From: Bacillus sp. (in: firmicutes) | GTDB taxonomy: Bacteria > Bacillota > Bacilli > Bacillales > Salisediminibacteriaceae | DNA: 53,661 nt | Assembly (NCBI GenBank): GCA_003560495.1 | Contig: PWLM01000204.1 | Coordinates: 1 to 53,661 of the forward strand | Direction of reading: 5' to 3' | Part shown: one piece after another, positions 43,420 to 52,110 of the stretch | How positions within the stretch are numbered: the first letter of the stretch is position 1 | Layout: each line of letters opens with the position of its first letter | Notes under the pieces: generated by a model | Databases searched by the model: none | What the model was told of the DNA's origin: nothing | Seen by the model: the letters and a program-made list of their open reading frames with translations, nothing else | Made by a program: the position numbers and the translations under genes

Positions 43420-44208
43420 GTGAAGTTTAATGTGAGATCCAGGGGAGATCATGCGTCCAATGTGCTGACACAGCGTGTAAAATCCTATCTTGAAGAATTT
43501 GGACTAATTTATGATGAAGAAGAACCTGAAATCGTTATTTCCATTGGAGGAGACGGGACACTGCTGGAAGCTTTTCATCAGTATTCCTACCGTCTGGATG
43601 AAACAAGTTTTGTAGGTGTGCATACTGGTCACCTCGGCTTTTATGCCGACTGGCAGCCGGAAGAGGTTGAAAAGCTGGTAATTCATATTGCCAAAACCCC
43701 TTTTAAAATTGTGGAATATCCGCTTCTGGAAGTCCTTATCCGACATACGAATGATTTGGAAACAGAACGATACCTTGCTCTGAATGAGTGCACGGTAAAG
43801 AGTATGGAAGGGTCTCTTGTTATGGATATTGAAATAAAGGGGGAACAGTTTGAAACATTCAGAGGGGATGGATTATGCATGTCCACTCCTTCCGGAAGTA
43901 CTGCCTATAATAAGGCTCTTGGAGGAGCGATTCTCCATCCTTCGCTTGCTTCGATTCAACTGGCGGAAATGGCTTCTATTAACAACCGCGTTTACCGGAC
44001 GATCGGTTCCCCTGTCGTACTTCCAGAGCATCACACCTGCCTGCTGAAACCAAGAAGTGATGTAGATTTTCAGGTGACTCTTGATCATTTAACGCTTGTA
44101 CAGAAAAAAGTTAAATCTATTCAAGTGAGGGTCGCAGCGGAAAAAATACGTTTTGCCCGTTTCCGGCCTTTTCCATTTTGGAAAAGGGTAAAGGAGTCAT
44201 TTATTTAA
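43420..44208 (+). CDS. nadK: NAD kinase
   Basis: 262 residues with a GTG start; AGGGAGGCGGTCAG precedes it. Diacylglycerol-kinase-like fold: [14 protein letters not shown] (catalytic Asp), the NEC/T stretch ALNECTVKS, and [20 protein letters not shown]. Phosphorylates NAD+ to NADP+. Corresponds to B. subtilis NadF (YjbN). Its stop TAA overlaps the ATG of the next gene by one base. Confidence 0.95.
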   Translation: MKFNVRSRGDHASNVLTQRVKSYLEEFGLIYDEEEPEIVISIGGDGTLLEAFHQYSYRLDETSFVGVHTGHLGFYADWQPEEVEKLVIHIAKTPFKIVEYPLLEVLIRHTNDLETERYLALNECTVKSMEGSLVMDIEIKGEQFETFRGDGLCMSTPSGSTAYNKALGGAILHPSLASIQLAEMASINNRVYRTIGSPVVLPEHHTCLLKPRSDVDFQVTLDHLTLVQKKVKSIQVRVAAEKIRFARFRPFPFWKRVKESFI

Positions 44209-45083
44209 TGTGCAGCTCCTCGATAGAGCTTTCGTGGAGAGTTACCGCCTTGGATTCTGGAAAGACACTGCGTGAATTTCTCCGGCAGAGGAAGGGAATG
44301 TCACGCCGACTGCTTGCAGATGTGAAATTTAAAGGAGGGGAATTGTTAATCAATAACCATCCGTCAAAAGTTTCCGTACGGCTCGAAGAGGAGGATGAAG
44401 TTCTGGTGAAACTTCCACCGGAGGAAATCAGCCCAAATATTGTTCCGGTGAACATCCCTTTAAATATAGTATATGAAGATGATCACATCCTGCTCATTAA
44501 CAAACCTCCCGGGCTTCCTGTACTCCCAATGTCGGACAGAAGCCTGCCTTCTGTGAGCGGAGCCGTTCTGAGCCATTACATGCAGACAAGCTGGCCGGCT
44601 ACAGTGCATATTGTGACAAGGCTGGACCGGGATACGTCAGGTGTTATGCTTATTGCAAAACATTGCTATGCGCATGGAAAACTGTCGGCTGCTCAGAAGA
44701 AAGGATCTGTAAACAGGATCTATGAAGCCTTAACAGAGAAGAGGTTTCCTTGGGAGGCCTGCTCAATCTATGCCCCGATCGGACGGCGTGATGGAAGTAT
44801 AATTGAGCAGGAAGTTACGTCTCACGGAAAATACGCAGTTACTCATATTACAAAAATAGATTCTGACAGCGGAACCAGACTCCGTCTTCAGCTTGAAACA
44901 GGAAGAACCCATCAAATTCGTGTACATTTAAGCTGGCTGCACTATCCTCTGGCAGGAGATACGCTTTATGGAGCAGAGAGGGAGACTGCATCAGGAAGGC
45001 AGGCACTCCACGCTGCGGGTATCGCATTTCGTCATCCTCATACAGGTGAAGAAATGATAATGGAAGTTCCCGTTCCTTTTTAA
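44208..45083 (+). CDS. yjbO: RluD-family pseudouridine synthase (YjbO)
   Basis: 291 residues from the ATG at 44208; AAAGGAG is 11 nt upstream. S4-like N-terminal domain (LREFLRQRKGMSRRLLADVK), then the synthase domain with catalytic Asp in VTRLDRDTSGVML and the conserved TGRTHQIRVHL and GDTLYG. It modifies uridines in large-subunit rRNA or another RNA. Last gene of the relQ-nadK operon, with no clear terminator. Confidence 0.9.
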   Translation: MCSSSIELSWRVTALDSGKTLREFLRQRKGMSRRLLADVKFKGGELLINNHPSKVSVRLEEEDEVLVKLPPEEISPNIVPVNIPLNIVYEDDHILLINKPPGLPVLPMSDRSLPSVSGAVLSHYMQTSWPATVHIVTRLDRDTSGVMLIAKHCYAHGKLSAAQKKGSVNRIYEALTEKRFPWEACSIYAPIGRRDGSIIEQEVTSHGKYAVTHITKIDSDSGTRLRLQLETGRTHQIRVHLSWLHYPLAGDTLYGAERETASGRQALHAAGIAFRHPHTGEEMIMEVPVPF

Positions 45084-45088
45084 AATTA

Positions 45089-45112
45089 AGCTATGTTAAA
45101 GGACGCCTTTGC
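45089..45112 (+). repeat. Solitary left-end repeat
   Basis: AGCTATGTTAAAGGACGCCTTTGCTG resembles the left ends of copies A and F; no right end is found in the short gap to prpE, so it may be a remnant. Confidence 0.4.
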
Positions 45113-45194
45113 TGCTTTTTTACGTCAGGTTTTCTAAATAGATTTTCACTATAAAGCATATTGACAAAAGCTTGTGAAGTGCGCTGATTGAAAT

Positions 45195-45953
45195 TTACTC
45201 AGATCCTTTTTTACCACCCGCAAAGTCCTTAAATTTTTCCGGTGCTCTCGGCATTTCAGATGCTGCACAAACAAACGTTTTTTCCGGATAACGGAAAGCT
45301 GTTAATTTTCCACCAAAAACACAGCCGGTATCAATATTTACTGTTTTACCAACAATTCTTGGTGTGATGACAGGAGTATGACCATAAACAATGCAATTTT
45401 CTCCCTGTGGGTATATTTCAGGCCAGTCTCTCCGGACGGGGAAACCTTCTTTATCCTTCGCTCCAGTAACATCCCCATACAATACAAACGACTTCACTCT
45501 TCGATCTTTCCTGCCAATATCCTTGTGTCTAATACCGGCGTGGGCTACTACTAAATTAGCGGCATCAAGCATTAAATACAAGGGGGCATTTTCATATAGA
45601 TTTCGAAACGTCCCTGCTGCCGTCTGCTGCTCCCCAGGGGGGAGGGCTTCCCATTCAGCGATGGTTGTTTCCAAGCCGTTGTTAATTCGTACATCCCGAC
45701 CTATAAAAAATCGATAGAGTTTATCGCAGTGATTCCCAGGACAGTACAAAGCCTGTTGTTTTTTTACCCATATGCTGACATCTTTTATAACACCTAAAGA
45801 ATCGGGTCCCCGATCTGTTAAGTCTCCTAAAAAAACGGGCATCCTGTTTTCGGGGTGATAAAGTCCGCCGTTACTCTGTTTATATCCGAGTTTTCGAAGC
45901 AGAGTGTGCAACTCCTTCCTGCATCCATGAACATCACCTATTACGTCATACAT
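45195..45953 (-). CDS. prpE: Bis(5'-nucleosyl)-tetraphosphatase PrpE
   Basis: 252 residues; AAGGAGGGATACAC precedes the ATG. PPP-family metallophosphatase: GDVHG (about 6-10), GDLTDRGPDS, GNHCDK, then HAGIRHKD and YGHTPV. Hydrolyses Ap4A asymmetrically or acts as a protein phosphatase affecting spore germination in B. subtilis. Same neighbourhood, between rluD-like and fabI. Confidence 0.92.
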   Translation of the reverse strand: MYDVIGDVHGCRKELHTLLRKLGYKQSNGGLYHPENRMPVFLGDLTDRGPDSLGVIKDVSIWVKKQQALYCPGNHCDKLYRFFIGRDVRINNGLETTIAEWEALPPGEQQTAAGTFRNLYENAPLYLMLDAANLVVAHAGIRHKDIGRKDRRVKSFVLYGDVTGAKDKEGFPVRRDWPEIYPQGENCIVYGHTPVITPRIVGKTVNIDTGCVFGGKLTAFRYPEKTFVCAASEMPRAPEKFKDFAGGKKGSE

Positions 45954-45995
45954 GTGTATCCCTCCTTATTTTAACGATATTGTAGCATGAAAACG

Positions 45996-46040
45996 TTGAC
46001 GCTTTAAAAGCTCTAATGTAACATTAGCACCAGGTAATAA
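45996..46040 (+). promoter_or_regulatory. fabI promoter with FapR-like operator
   Basis: TTGACG (45996-46001), 17 bp, TAACAT (46019-46024). TTAGCACCAGGTAATAA at 46024-46040 is a near-palindromic FapR-type box starting at the end of the -10. Together with the fabHF operator this marks a FapR regulon. Confidence 0.8.
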
Positions 46041-46070
46041 CAGCAAGCACATATTGAGGGAGGAAACAGT

Positions 46071-46850
46071 ATGATTAATCTGGATTTGTCCGGCCGCACT
46101 TATGTAGTAATGGGGGTCGCAAATAAAAGGAGCATCGCCTGGGGAATTGCAAGAGCACTTGATCAGGCGGGTGCTGATATCGTTTTCACCTATGCAGGAG
46201 AACGTTTTGGGAAAACTGTTCAGGAGCTGGCAGATTCCCTGGAAGGAAACCACAGCGTTCTTCCTTGTGATGTAACCCAGGATGAGGATATAGAGAAAGC
46301 TTTCGAACAAATAGGGCGTAAATCGGGGACGATTCACGGTATCGCACATTGTGTGGCCTTTGCGAGCCGGGAGGAGCTGGAAGGTGAATACTTGAATACG
46401 ACACGTGATGGATTTCTCCTGGCACATAACATCAGCTCTTATTCACTGACTGCTGTAGTGAAAGCAGCCAGGCCTTTCATGTCAGAGGGCGCAAGTATTG
46501 TTACTATGACCTATTTAGGCGGCGAACAGGTCGTTAAAAATTACAATGTCATGGGAGTTGCCAAAGCGAGCTTGGATGCAAGTGTTAAATATCTGGCTAA
46601 CGACCTTGGAAAGGAAAACATTCGTGTAAATGCGATTTCTGCCGGACCTATTCGAACGCTTTCTGCCAAAGGAATCGGTGGATTTAATGAAGTAATTAAA
46701 GAAATGGAGGATAATGCGCCGCTGAAGAGGACCGTAACTACGGAAGAAGTCGGCAGCACCGCTGTTTTTTTAATGAGTGACCTATCCAGCGGTATTACGG
46801 GAGAAATTCTCCATGTAGACGGTGGCTATAATACGATAGGCATGATGTAA
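46071..46850 (+). CDS. fabI: Enoyl-ACP reductase
   Basis: 259 residues; GAGGGAGGAAACAGT precedes the ATG. Divergent short-chain dehydrogenase: nucleotide loop GVANKRSIAWGIARAL, and catalytic Tyr-X6-Lys in NYNVMGVAKASLD. Performs the last reduction of each fatty-acid elongation cycle with NAD(P)H. Target of triclosan-type inhibitors. FapR-like control at its promoter. Confidence 0.96.
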   Translation: MINLDLSGRTYVVMGVANKRSIAWGIARALDQAGADIVFTYAGERFGKTVQELADSLEGNHSVLPCDVTQDEDIEKAFEQIGRKSGTIHGIAHCVAFASREELEGEYLNTTRDGFLLAHNISSYSLTAVVKAARPFMSEGASIVTMTYLGGEQVVKNYNVMGVAKASLDASVKYLANDLGKENIRVNAISAGPIRTLSAKGIGGFNEVIKEMEDNAPLKRTVTTEEVGSTAVFLMSDLSSGITGEILHVDGGYNTIGMM

Positions 46851-46867
46851 CGATTACGAAACGAAGC

Positions 46868-46903
46868 AGGGCCCTGACGATGCATCGTCAGGGCCCGTTT
46901 TTA
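46868..46903. terminator. Bidirectional terminator
   Basis: CAGGGCCCTGACGATGCATCGTCAGGGCCCG is a long perfect stem with T5 after it, between fabI and the convergent MFS gene. Confidence 0.92.
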
Positions 46904-46913
46904 ATGAGTAATA

Positions 46914-48302
46914 TTAGTCATTATGGAAAGGGTCTGGACGGTTCTTAAACTGTTTTGTAAAAAGAAAGAGAGCAGCTGCTGCTATTACAGAAATTACAAG
47001 AAAAAGGTTGGAATAAATCAGGACATTATCTGAATAAACTACAGGGTTAAACTGAAGACTGACATTCTGGAGATCGAGAAAAGCTCCAAAAACAGCGCTG
47101 GAAACAGCACCTGACATAAAATTCATCAAATTAAACATTCCTATACCTACTCCTGTTTTTTCCTTCGGTACAAGTTCAGTAAGGAGATTGGCAGTTGAGC
47201 TTTGGATCAGCGGAAAAGCCACATACTGCACGAGAATGCATAATGCAAGAAGATAAGGTGGGATACCGATAAAAGTTGAAATTAAAAAACTTCCAGCAAT
47301 AGCGAGTAGAAAAGCGGTCTGAAGTACAGGGAAGCTGCCGCGGCTTTCTACAAACCTCCCGCCTCGCTGGCCGACTAGTGCTGCTCCCATAGCTCCCGGA
47401 AAAAGGAGCAGACCGATCTCTACAGTACTTAATCCATAGACGGATCTGGCCATAATAGGAACGATAAAGATCATACCGAACATGACACTTGTCCCAAGGA
47501 AACTCGTTAGTACCGCGGTTGTGTAATATTTATCTTTCAGCATCTCCAAGTCTATAAAAGGAGCGGGATGTTTACGGATATGCAGATAAAATGCAGTTAA
47601 TGATACAGTGAAAATGGTAAGCCCGATCCAGCTGAACATAGTTATAAAGAACAGAAGGCCGGCTACGGAGGAGGCGAGAAGAATTGCACCAGGTATATCG
47701 ACCGAACCGCTTCGCACCTTTTCATCCGGAATCCATTTTCTTAAAAAAGGAATAGCTATCAGTGATATAATTGAAAGAATAAATAAATAGCGCCAGTCAA
47801 ACGCTCCGCCTACAAAGCCTCCGGTTATCGGGCCGAGTCCGGAGGCGAAGGCTACTGTGGCCGAGACTGTGCCAAAAACCCGGCCTCGTTCCTTCGGCAT
47901 AAACCTTGCTGGTATAATAAAGGCAAGCGCGGGAATGGTAGCTCCCCCCATTGCCTGGATGATCCGTGCAATAAGAAGAAACGCATAATTTTGTGAAAAG
48001 AGACCAATAGTGGCACCTGTGGCAAATAAAATTATTCCGATAGTCAGCAGTCTTTTGATCGGATAAATATCAGCCAGTTTTCCATACATCAGTGCTCCAA
48101 CAGCAAATACTAATATATAACCCGTCATTACCCAAGTCACCTGGGAGGGGAGCAGATCAAAATCTTCAGCTATATCCGGGATAGCTACATTAAACATTGT
48201 GCCGTTCATTACAGTAAATGCAAGAATAATACAGAGCAGAAGAACAAGTCTGTTCTTTTGTTTTTTAGTTAATTCTTTGTCCTGTGGAATTGAATCAGTC
48301 AT
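46914..48302 (-). CDS. MFS drug exporter, DHA2/TetL-like
   Basis: 462 residues; CTGGAGGCACTATT precedes the ATG. About 14 hydrophobic segments. The first reads FTVMNGTMFNVAIPDIAEDF, and motif A-like YGKLADIYPIKRLL, ARIIQAMGGATIPAL and the antiporter motif C-type GLGPITGGFVGG are clear. The layout is close to TetL/TetK-type exporters, which exchange drugs, Na+ or K+ for H+. The substrate cannot be stated; Na+/H+ function would suit an alkali- or salt-adapted host. Confidence 0.88.
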   Translation of the reverse strand: MTDSIPQDKELTKKQKNRLVLLLCIILAFTVMNGTMFNVAIPDIAEDFDLLPSQVTWVMTGYILVFAVGALMYGKLADIYPIKRLLTIGIILFATGATIGLFSQNYAFLLIARIIQAMGGATIPALAFIIPARFMPKERGRVFGTVSATVAFASGLGPITGGFVGGAFDWRYLFILSIISLIAIPFLRKWIPDEKVRSGSVDIPGAILLASSVAGLLFFITMFSWIGLTIFTVSLTAFYLHIRKHPAPFIDLEMLKDKYYTTAVLTSFLGTSVMFGMIFIVPIMARSVYGLSTVEIGLLLFPGAMGAALVGQRGGRFVESRGSFPVLQTAFLLAIAGSFLISTFIGIPPYLLALCILVQYVAFPLIQSSTANLLTELVPKEKTGVGIGMFNLMNFMSGAVSSAVFGAFLDLQNVSLQFNPVVYSDNVLIYSNLFLVISVIAAAALFLFTKQFKNRPDPFHND

Positions 48303-48513
48303 AATAGTGCCTCCAGTAGGTCAGTCACAAAAAAATCATAGAAAACCACAAGGATTCTCCATGAAACATTAAAAGTGTATGCATAATTGAATAAGGGAAT
48401 ATATATTTCATAATGACCGGGAAAATATTTCGACTCTGAAAATACCCGTAGTTCATCTTACGTTTTCTGACTGAAAAAATCAACGAAAATAGTTTTTAAA
48501 AGGAGTGTCTATA

Positions 48514-49068
48514 GTGGAAACAAAAAATATTGTAGGTATTGCAGGAAGTTTGAGACAGGAATCACTCAATAAATCGCTTTTGAAGTTTATGTCAGAGGAA
48601 GAGTATGAAGGATTAAATATTCATATAGAGAGCCTTGAAGAAATTCCACTGTTTAACGCCGATCTCGAAGAAGGCGGAGATCCTGCACCGGTGGCGATAT
48701 GGAAACAAAAATTAAAAAAAGCGGACGGCATACTTATTGTTACACCAGAATATTCCCAGGGAACTCCCGGCGTGCTGAAAAATGCATTGGACTGGGCCGG
48801 CAGTATGACCAATGAAAATGTACTTTACCACAAGCCTGTGATGCTTGCAGGTGCTACACCTACAAGAATGGGTACGGGGTTTTCCCAGGCACAGCTCCGT
48901 CAGACACTGGCAGCCTGCGATGCTTATCCGCTTCAGCAGCCACAGGTTTTTATTCCTCAGGCACATAAAATCATAGAAAAAGGGAAAGTATCGGATGAGA
49001 AAACTGCCCATTTTCTAAAAGAGGCTGCTGCGTCCTTCCTTGACTGGATAGTTCAGTTGGAGAAGTAA
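48514..49068 (+). CDS. NAD(P)H-dependent FMN reductase
   Basis: 184 residues from the GTG at 48514, 8 nt after AAAGGAG. Flavodoxin-like fold: GIAGSLRQESLNKSLL binds the FMN phosphate, and TPEYSQGTPGVLKNALDW is the family signature (usual TPEYNxSxPGxLKNAID). Such enzymes are quinone, azo or chromate reductases. Monocistronic and opposite to the MFS gene. Confidence 0.88.
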   Translation: METKNIVGIAGSLRQESLNKSLLKFMSEEEYEGLNIHIESLEEIPLFNADLEEGGDPAPVAIWKQKLKKADGILIVTPEYSQGTPGVLKNALDWAGSMTNENVLYHKPVMLAGATPTRMGTGFSQAQLRQTLAACDAYPLQQPQVFIPQAHKIIEKGKVSDEKTAHFLKEAAASFLDWIVQLEK

Positions 49069-49080
49069 AAGAGATATGCT

Positions 49081-49190
49081 TAGAGCTGGTCCTGACTGTA
49101 CAGAGGGTATCCCGCAGCGGGTCATACCCCGGATCAGATTAAAGTCATAAGCTGATTCTCACTGTTAAATGAGTCAGGGAGCTATAACTT
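49081..49190 (+). ncRNA. Possible cloverleaf-like structured leader
   Basis: CCTGACT (about 49091) pairs with AGTCAGG (about 49172); inside are GGGTATCCCGC/GGGTCATACCCC, ATCAG/CTGAT and CTCA/TGAG. The four helices make a branched structure in the leader of the next gene. It matches no riboswitch I know; a superficial TPP-like CTGATCCGG on the minus strand lacks the rest of that motif and a gene to control. Confidence 0.35.
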
Positions 49191-49255
49191 GCAGCCAGGG
49201 GATAAACCGGGTTAAGCTGGTTCTTATAACACTATCAAAGGTGGGGATTTCAAGA

Positions 49256-49507
49256 ATGGAACTGCTCGACTGGAGCTATGGAAGACGATATCAAATTAAA
49301 GCGGTCTTTTCGAAGTTTCCAAATTCCATGGTGATTTTCCGTTCTTTTCCATCCTATTATTTTATTTATACTGTACGCTGGTCTGATGCGGATCCAGTTG
49401 TCAGACGAAGTGATCTGGAAAAAATGGAACGAATATTAAATGATATGCTGGGGCTGCTTGATCATTATGAGGGCCGTCGGGCGGCGAGGACTCAGTCAGA
49501 GAAGTAA
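49256..49507 (+). CDS. Hypothetical 83-residue protein
   Basis: The ATG at 49256 has AAAGGTGGGG about 9-10 nt upstream; an upstream extension has no ribosome binding site. Aromatic and basic N-terminal half (LDWSYGRRYQIKAVFSKFP, SYYFIYTVRW) and a helical end with EKMERILNDMLGLLDHYEGR. Family not recognised. Its last 16 bp overlap the end of the minus-strand peptide gene. Confidence 0.55.
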   Translation: MELLDWSYGRRYQIKAVFSKFPNSMVIFRSFPSYYFIYTVRWSDADPVVRRSDLEKMERILNDMLGLLDHYEGRRAARTQSEK

Positions 49508-49620
49508 AAATTCCCAAAAACTGTTCCTCCAAGGTAACTCAGTACAAACATCAGCAGGCCGAAGCTTACAATTACTTTGGTTTTTTGACCATCTGTCATA
49601 TTAATAAATTTTTTGATCAT
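49492..49620 (-). CDS. 42-residue single-helix membrane peptide
   Basis: AGTGGGAGAAACTA precedes the ATG at 49620. MIKKFINMTDGQKTKVIVSF leads into a hydrophobic helix (about 16-35) ending NFYFSD. It is directly downstream of another membrane-like frame on the same strand (49641-49828), so the two look like a small operon. Confidence 0.55.
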   Translation of the reverse strand: MIKKFINMTDGQKTKVIVSFGLLMFVLSYLGGTVFGNFYFSD

Positions 49621-49640
49621 TAGTTTCTCCCACTTTCTTA

Positions 49641-49828
49641 TTAATTTAGCTGTGCTGTAGTCCCATGTTGATCTAAAAGTCTCTTTTTCTTTTGCCGCAG
49701 GCCGGATTCAGCGAAGCTTCCAATTATACTAACGAATATTAATAACATTTTTAACCGTGATTTATGACTGTGGATCGAATGGAAAACTCCTATGAATACA
49801 AAATACCACGCTGCAATAAAAAAATCAT
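49641..49828 (-). pseudogene. Membrane-peptide frame with probable homopolymer frameshift
   Basis: From the ATG at 49828 the frame breaks after a few codons. Adding one T to the seven-T run (A7 at 49818-49824 on the plus strand) yields 62 residues: a hydrophobic segment MIFFIAAWYFVFIGVFHSIH, a second LLIFVSIIGSF, and a basic tail. Only a poor GGTG ribosome site is seen. It could be real decay, or a sequencing error. The rest of 49829-49946 holds nothing else. Confidence 0.3.
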
Positions 49829-49946
49829 CACCAGTACCAAAGTTTCACTTCTTCAGCTTTTATAGAAAGCGGAGGTAGTAAACGTTTACATCAGGAACTA
49901 TTTTAAAATTTAACACAAAAAACGGCAGTTATAACGAGGTGAGAAT

Positions 49947-50255
49947 ATGGAGAACCAGTCAGATAGAGAAAAAAAGATTATTGAAAGTTTTCAGCAGGAT
50001 GAACAGATGATGGCTCATGTGTTTGCGCAGTGGTGCATTAATAATGATCTGAACCCTGAAGAAGTTTATGCTGAAGCTTACGGGACTGCAGACAATACTG
50101 TGCTCCGGGAAGCAGTTAAACTGACTGTTTCTAAAGAAGAAGCAGGGCCTATTGAAACCGAGACGCTGTTAGGAGTATTAGCTCTTTTTGGAAATCACGA
50201 TCTTGCAGAAGCCGTCACAAACCGATCTGAGTTAATAAAAAGAAAAGAGGAATGA
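49947..50255 (+). CDS. Hypothetical 102-residue protein, first gene of phn operon
   Basis: ATG behind ACGAGGTGAGAAT. Soluble, acidic, helical: DREKKIIESFQQDEQMMAHV, FAQWCINNDLNPEEVYAEAYG, and a C-terminal half of leucine-rich helices. Family not recognised. Its stop is 5 nt before the phnD ATG, so it belongs to the operon and may regulate or assist phosphonate import. Confidence 0.7.
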   Translation: MENQSDREKKIIESFQQDEQMMAHVFAQWCINNDLNPEEVYAEAYGTADNTVLREAVKLTVSKEEAGPIETETLLGVLALFGNHDLAEAVTNRSELIKRKEE

Positions 50256-50260
50256 ATCAG

Positions 50261-51202
50261 ATGAAACCAATTTTACCTTTGCTTGCATCCACAGCGATAC
50301 TCACGGCATGTGGAGCGGTGAACGAAAACACAGATGAGACAACAGGAGATGAAGCGGGAGATTCAGCAGTTTATGAAGTTGCTGTTATACCTTCCCAGTC
50401 GATTGGAGAAATGGAAGAAGGTCTTTCTCTTTTGGAAGAACATCTGGAAGGTGCCCTTAACCGGGATGTGGAGGTGACCCACTATCCGAGCTATAATGCT
50501 GTTGTAGAAGCGATTAATTACGGTCATGTGGACCTGGCTTATTTTGGTCCTGTTACATATTTAATTGCCTATGAACAAAGTGGCGCTGAAGCTATACTTA
50601 CGCAGATAGTCGATGGAGATCCTTACTATTATTCTTATATTTTAACGCAGCCAGATGCTCCCTGGGATTCGCTGGATGAAATGGTGGAAGATACCGAAAG
50701 TGTTGATTTTGCTTTTGGAAGCCAATCCTCCACCTCAGGTTTTGCAGTGCCCGGGTATGAGCTTTATGAGCGCGGTGTTTATGAGAATGAAAGCACCTAT
50801 GATTTTGCTGATGTCCGCTTTACCGGCTCTCATGACATTACTGCCAATGCGGTGGCTAATGGCGACGTAGATGCTGGAGCGATCGATAGTGCAATATATA
50901 ATGCGCTTATAGACGATGAGCTGATTGACGAAGAAGACTACAAAATTATTTGGGAGTCCGAACAGCTTTATCAGTACCCTTGGGCTGTTCCAGGAGGTAC
51001 GGATGAAGAGCTGAAGGCAGAAGTGCAGGAAGCATTCCTGGAAATTGAAGATGAGCGTATACTTCGTATTTTCGGAGGCGCAGAGGCTTTCACTGAAGCA
51101 TCCCACGATGAGTATGACAGTGTGCTTGAAGCTGCGAGGGCTTTTGATCTTTTGGATCCGGAAGAAACGGAAGAGAACAATGACACTAATGATTCAGAAT
51201 AA
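50261..51202 (+). CDS. phnD: Phosphonate-type substrate-binding lipoprotein
   Basis: 313 residues from the ATG at 50261, preferred over the ATG at 50252 because AGAGGA is too close to the latter. Lipobox ILTAC with lipidated Cys17, then an Asp/Glu-rich linker and a periplasmic-binding fold: VAVIPSQ-like EVAVIPSQSIGEMEEGL, YGHVDLAYFGPVTYL, FGSQSSTSGFAVPGYEL and ANGDVDAGAIDSAIY. These are PhnD/PtxB family hallmarks for phosphonate, phosphite or phosphate. The mature protein is very acidic. Confidence 0.9.
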   Translation: MKPILPLLASTAILTACGAVNENTDETTGDEAGDSAVYEVAVIPSQSIGEMEEGLSLLEEHLEGALNRDVEVTHYPSYNAVVEAINYGHVDLAYFGPVTYLIAYEQSGAEAILTQIVDGDPYYYSYILTQPDAPWDSLDEMVEDTESVDFAFGSQSSTSGFAVPGYELYERGVYENESTYDFADVRFTGSHDITANAVANGDVDAGAIDSAIYNALIDDELIDEEDYKIIWESEQLYQYPWAVPGGTDEELKAEVQEAFLEIEDERILRIFGGAEAFTEASHDEYDSVLEAARAFDLLDPEETEENNDTNDSE

Positions 51203-51214
51203 GAGTGCTTACTG

Positions 51215-51976
51215 ATGGTCTGGTTCCGCAAGCGCCTTTTTATTTATGCAGTTCTAATTTTGCTGCTGCTGGTATTCAGCGGCATCGGATCGGATTTTTC
51301 TTTAACTGCTTTATTTCAGCTCGGCAATACATGGGATTTTATGCAGAGAAATTTTTGGCCGCTCCGTTGGGATTTGTTTCCTTATCTTCTTCAGCAGTCT
51401 CTTATAACTTTATCAGTAGCTTTTTTTGGCACATTTATGGCACTAGTTATCGCACTGCCTGTAAGCTTTCTTGCAGCAGAAAATACTTCCAGGACATCTC
51501 TAGGTTTTTATTCCGTCAGATCCCTTCTGAGTTTGTTCCGCTCCGTGCCGGAAATTGTTTTTGGTCTTATATTTGTTGTCTCTTTAGGTCTTGGGCCTTT
51601 TGCCGCACTTCTGGCTATTTTTCTCCACAATGTATCCGTACTCGGGAAACTAATTGCAGAGCTTGTGGAATCATCGGATAAAGGACCGCAGGAAGCGATG
51701 ATGTCAGTCGGGGCCGGGAGAAGAACCGGCCAGTTGTTTTCTATCCTGCCGCAGATCTGGCCTAACGTTCTTTCCCATTATTTTTATCGGTTTGAAGTAG
51801 CAATCAGAACATCTCTCGTACTCGGAATGATTGGTGGCGGGGGTCTTGGACAAAGTTTAATGAACTATTACAACAGCCTTGCATACGACTCCATGGCTTC
51901 AGCAATAGTTATCATAATGGTGCTGGTAATCATTGTTGATGTCAGTGGCGGCATTGTTAGAAAGCGTGTTATTTAA
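51215..51976 (+). CDS. phnE: Phosphonate-type ABC transporter permease
   Basis: 253 residues; the ribosome site is weak (GAGTG) and the gene begins 12 nt after phnD. About six transmembrane helices and the EAA-loop GPQEAMMSVGAGRRTGQLFSILPQIWP facing the ATPase. PhnE-specific SLFRSVPEIVFGLIFVVSLGLGPFA and GMIGGGGLGQSLMNYYNSL are clear. Only one permease gene is present, so it would act as a homodimer; many operons have two. Confidence 0.92.
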   Translation: MVWFRKRLFIYAVLILLLLVFSGIGSDFSLTALFQLGNTWDFMQRNFWPLRWDLFPYLLQQSLITLSVAFFGTFMALVIALPVSFLAAENTSRTSLGFYSVRSLLSLFRSVPEIVFGLIFVVSLGLGPFAALLAIFLHNVSVLGKLIAELVESSDKGPQEAMMSVGAGRRTGQLFSILPQIWPNVLSHYFYRFEVAIRTSLVLGMIGGGGLGQSLMNYYNSLAYDSMASAIVIIMVLVIIVDVSGGIVRKRVI

Positions 51977-52110
51977 GCTTAATTTCGTGGTAAGACACGG
52001 GATTTATATAGAAGAAGATTTCTTCTTCGGAATTCTGGAAGGTATTAGAGAAATGAATCAGCCGTCAATCAAAAAAACGGCGATGGATAAAAGGGCAGGG
52101 GGGTGAATGC

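Noticed and set aside
49081-49200. TPP-riboswitch-like CTGATCCGG sequence on the minus strand
   Set aside because: The 5' half of the motif (GGGG.GC and CTGAGA context) is missing and no gene on that strand follows.
51966-52106. 46-codon frame between phnE and phnC
   Set aside because: Starts inside phnE with no proper ribosome site and resembles no family; its end merely overlaps the phnC ribosome site.
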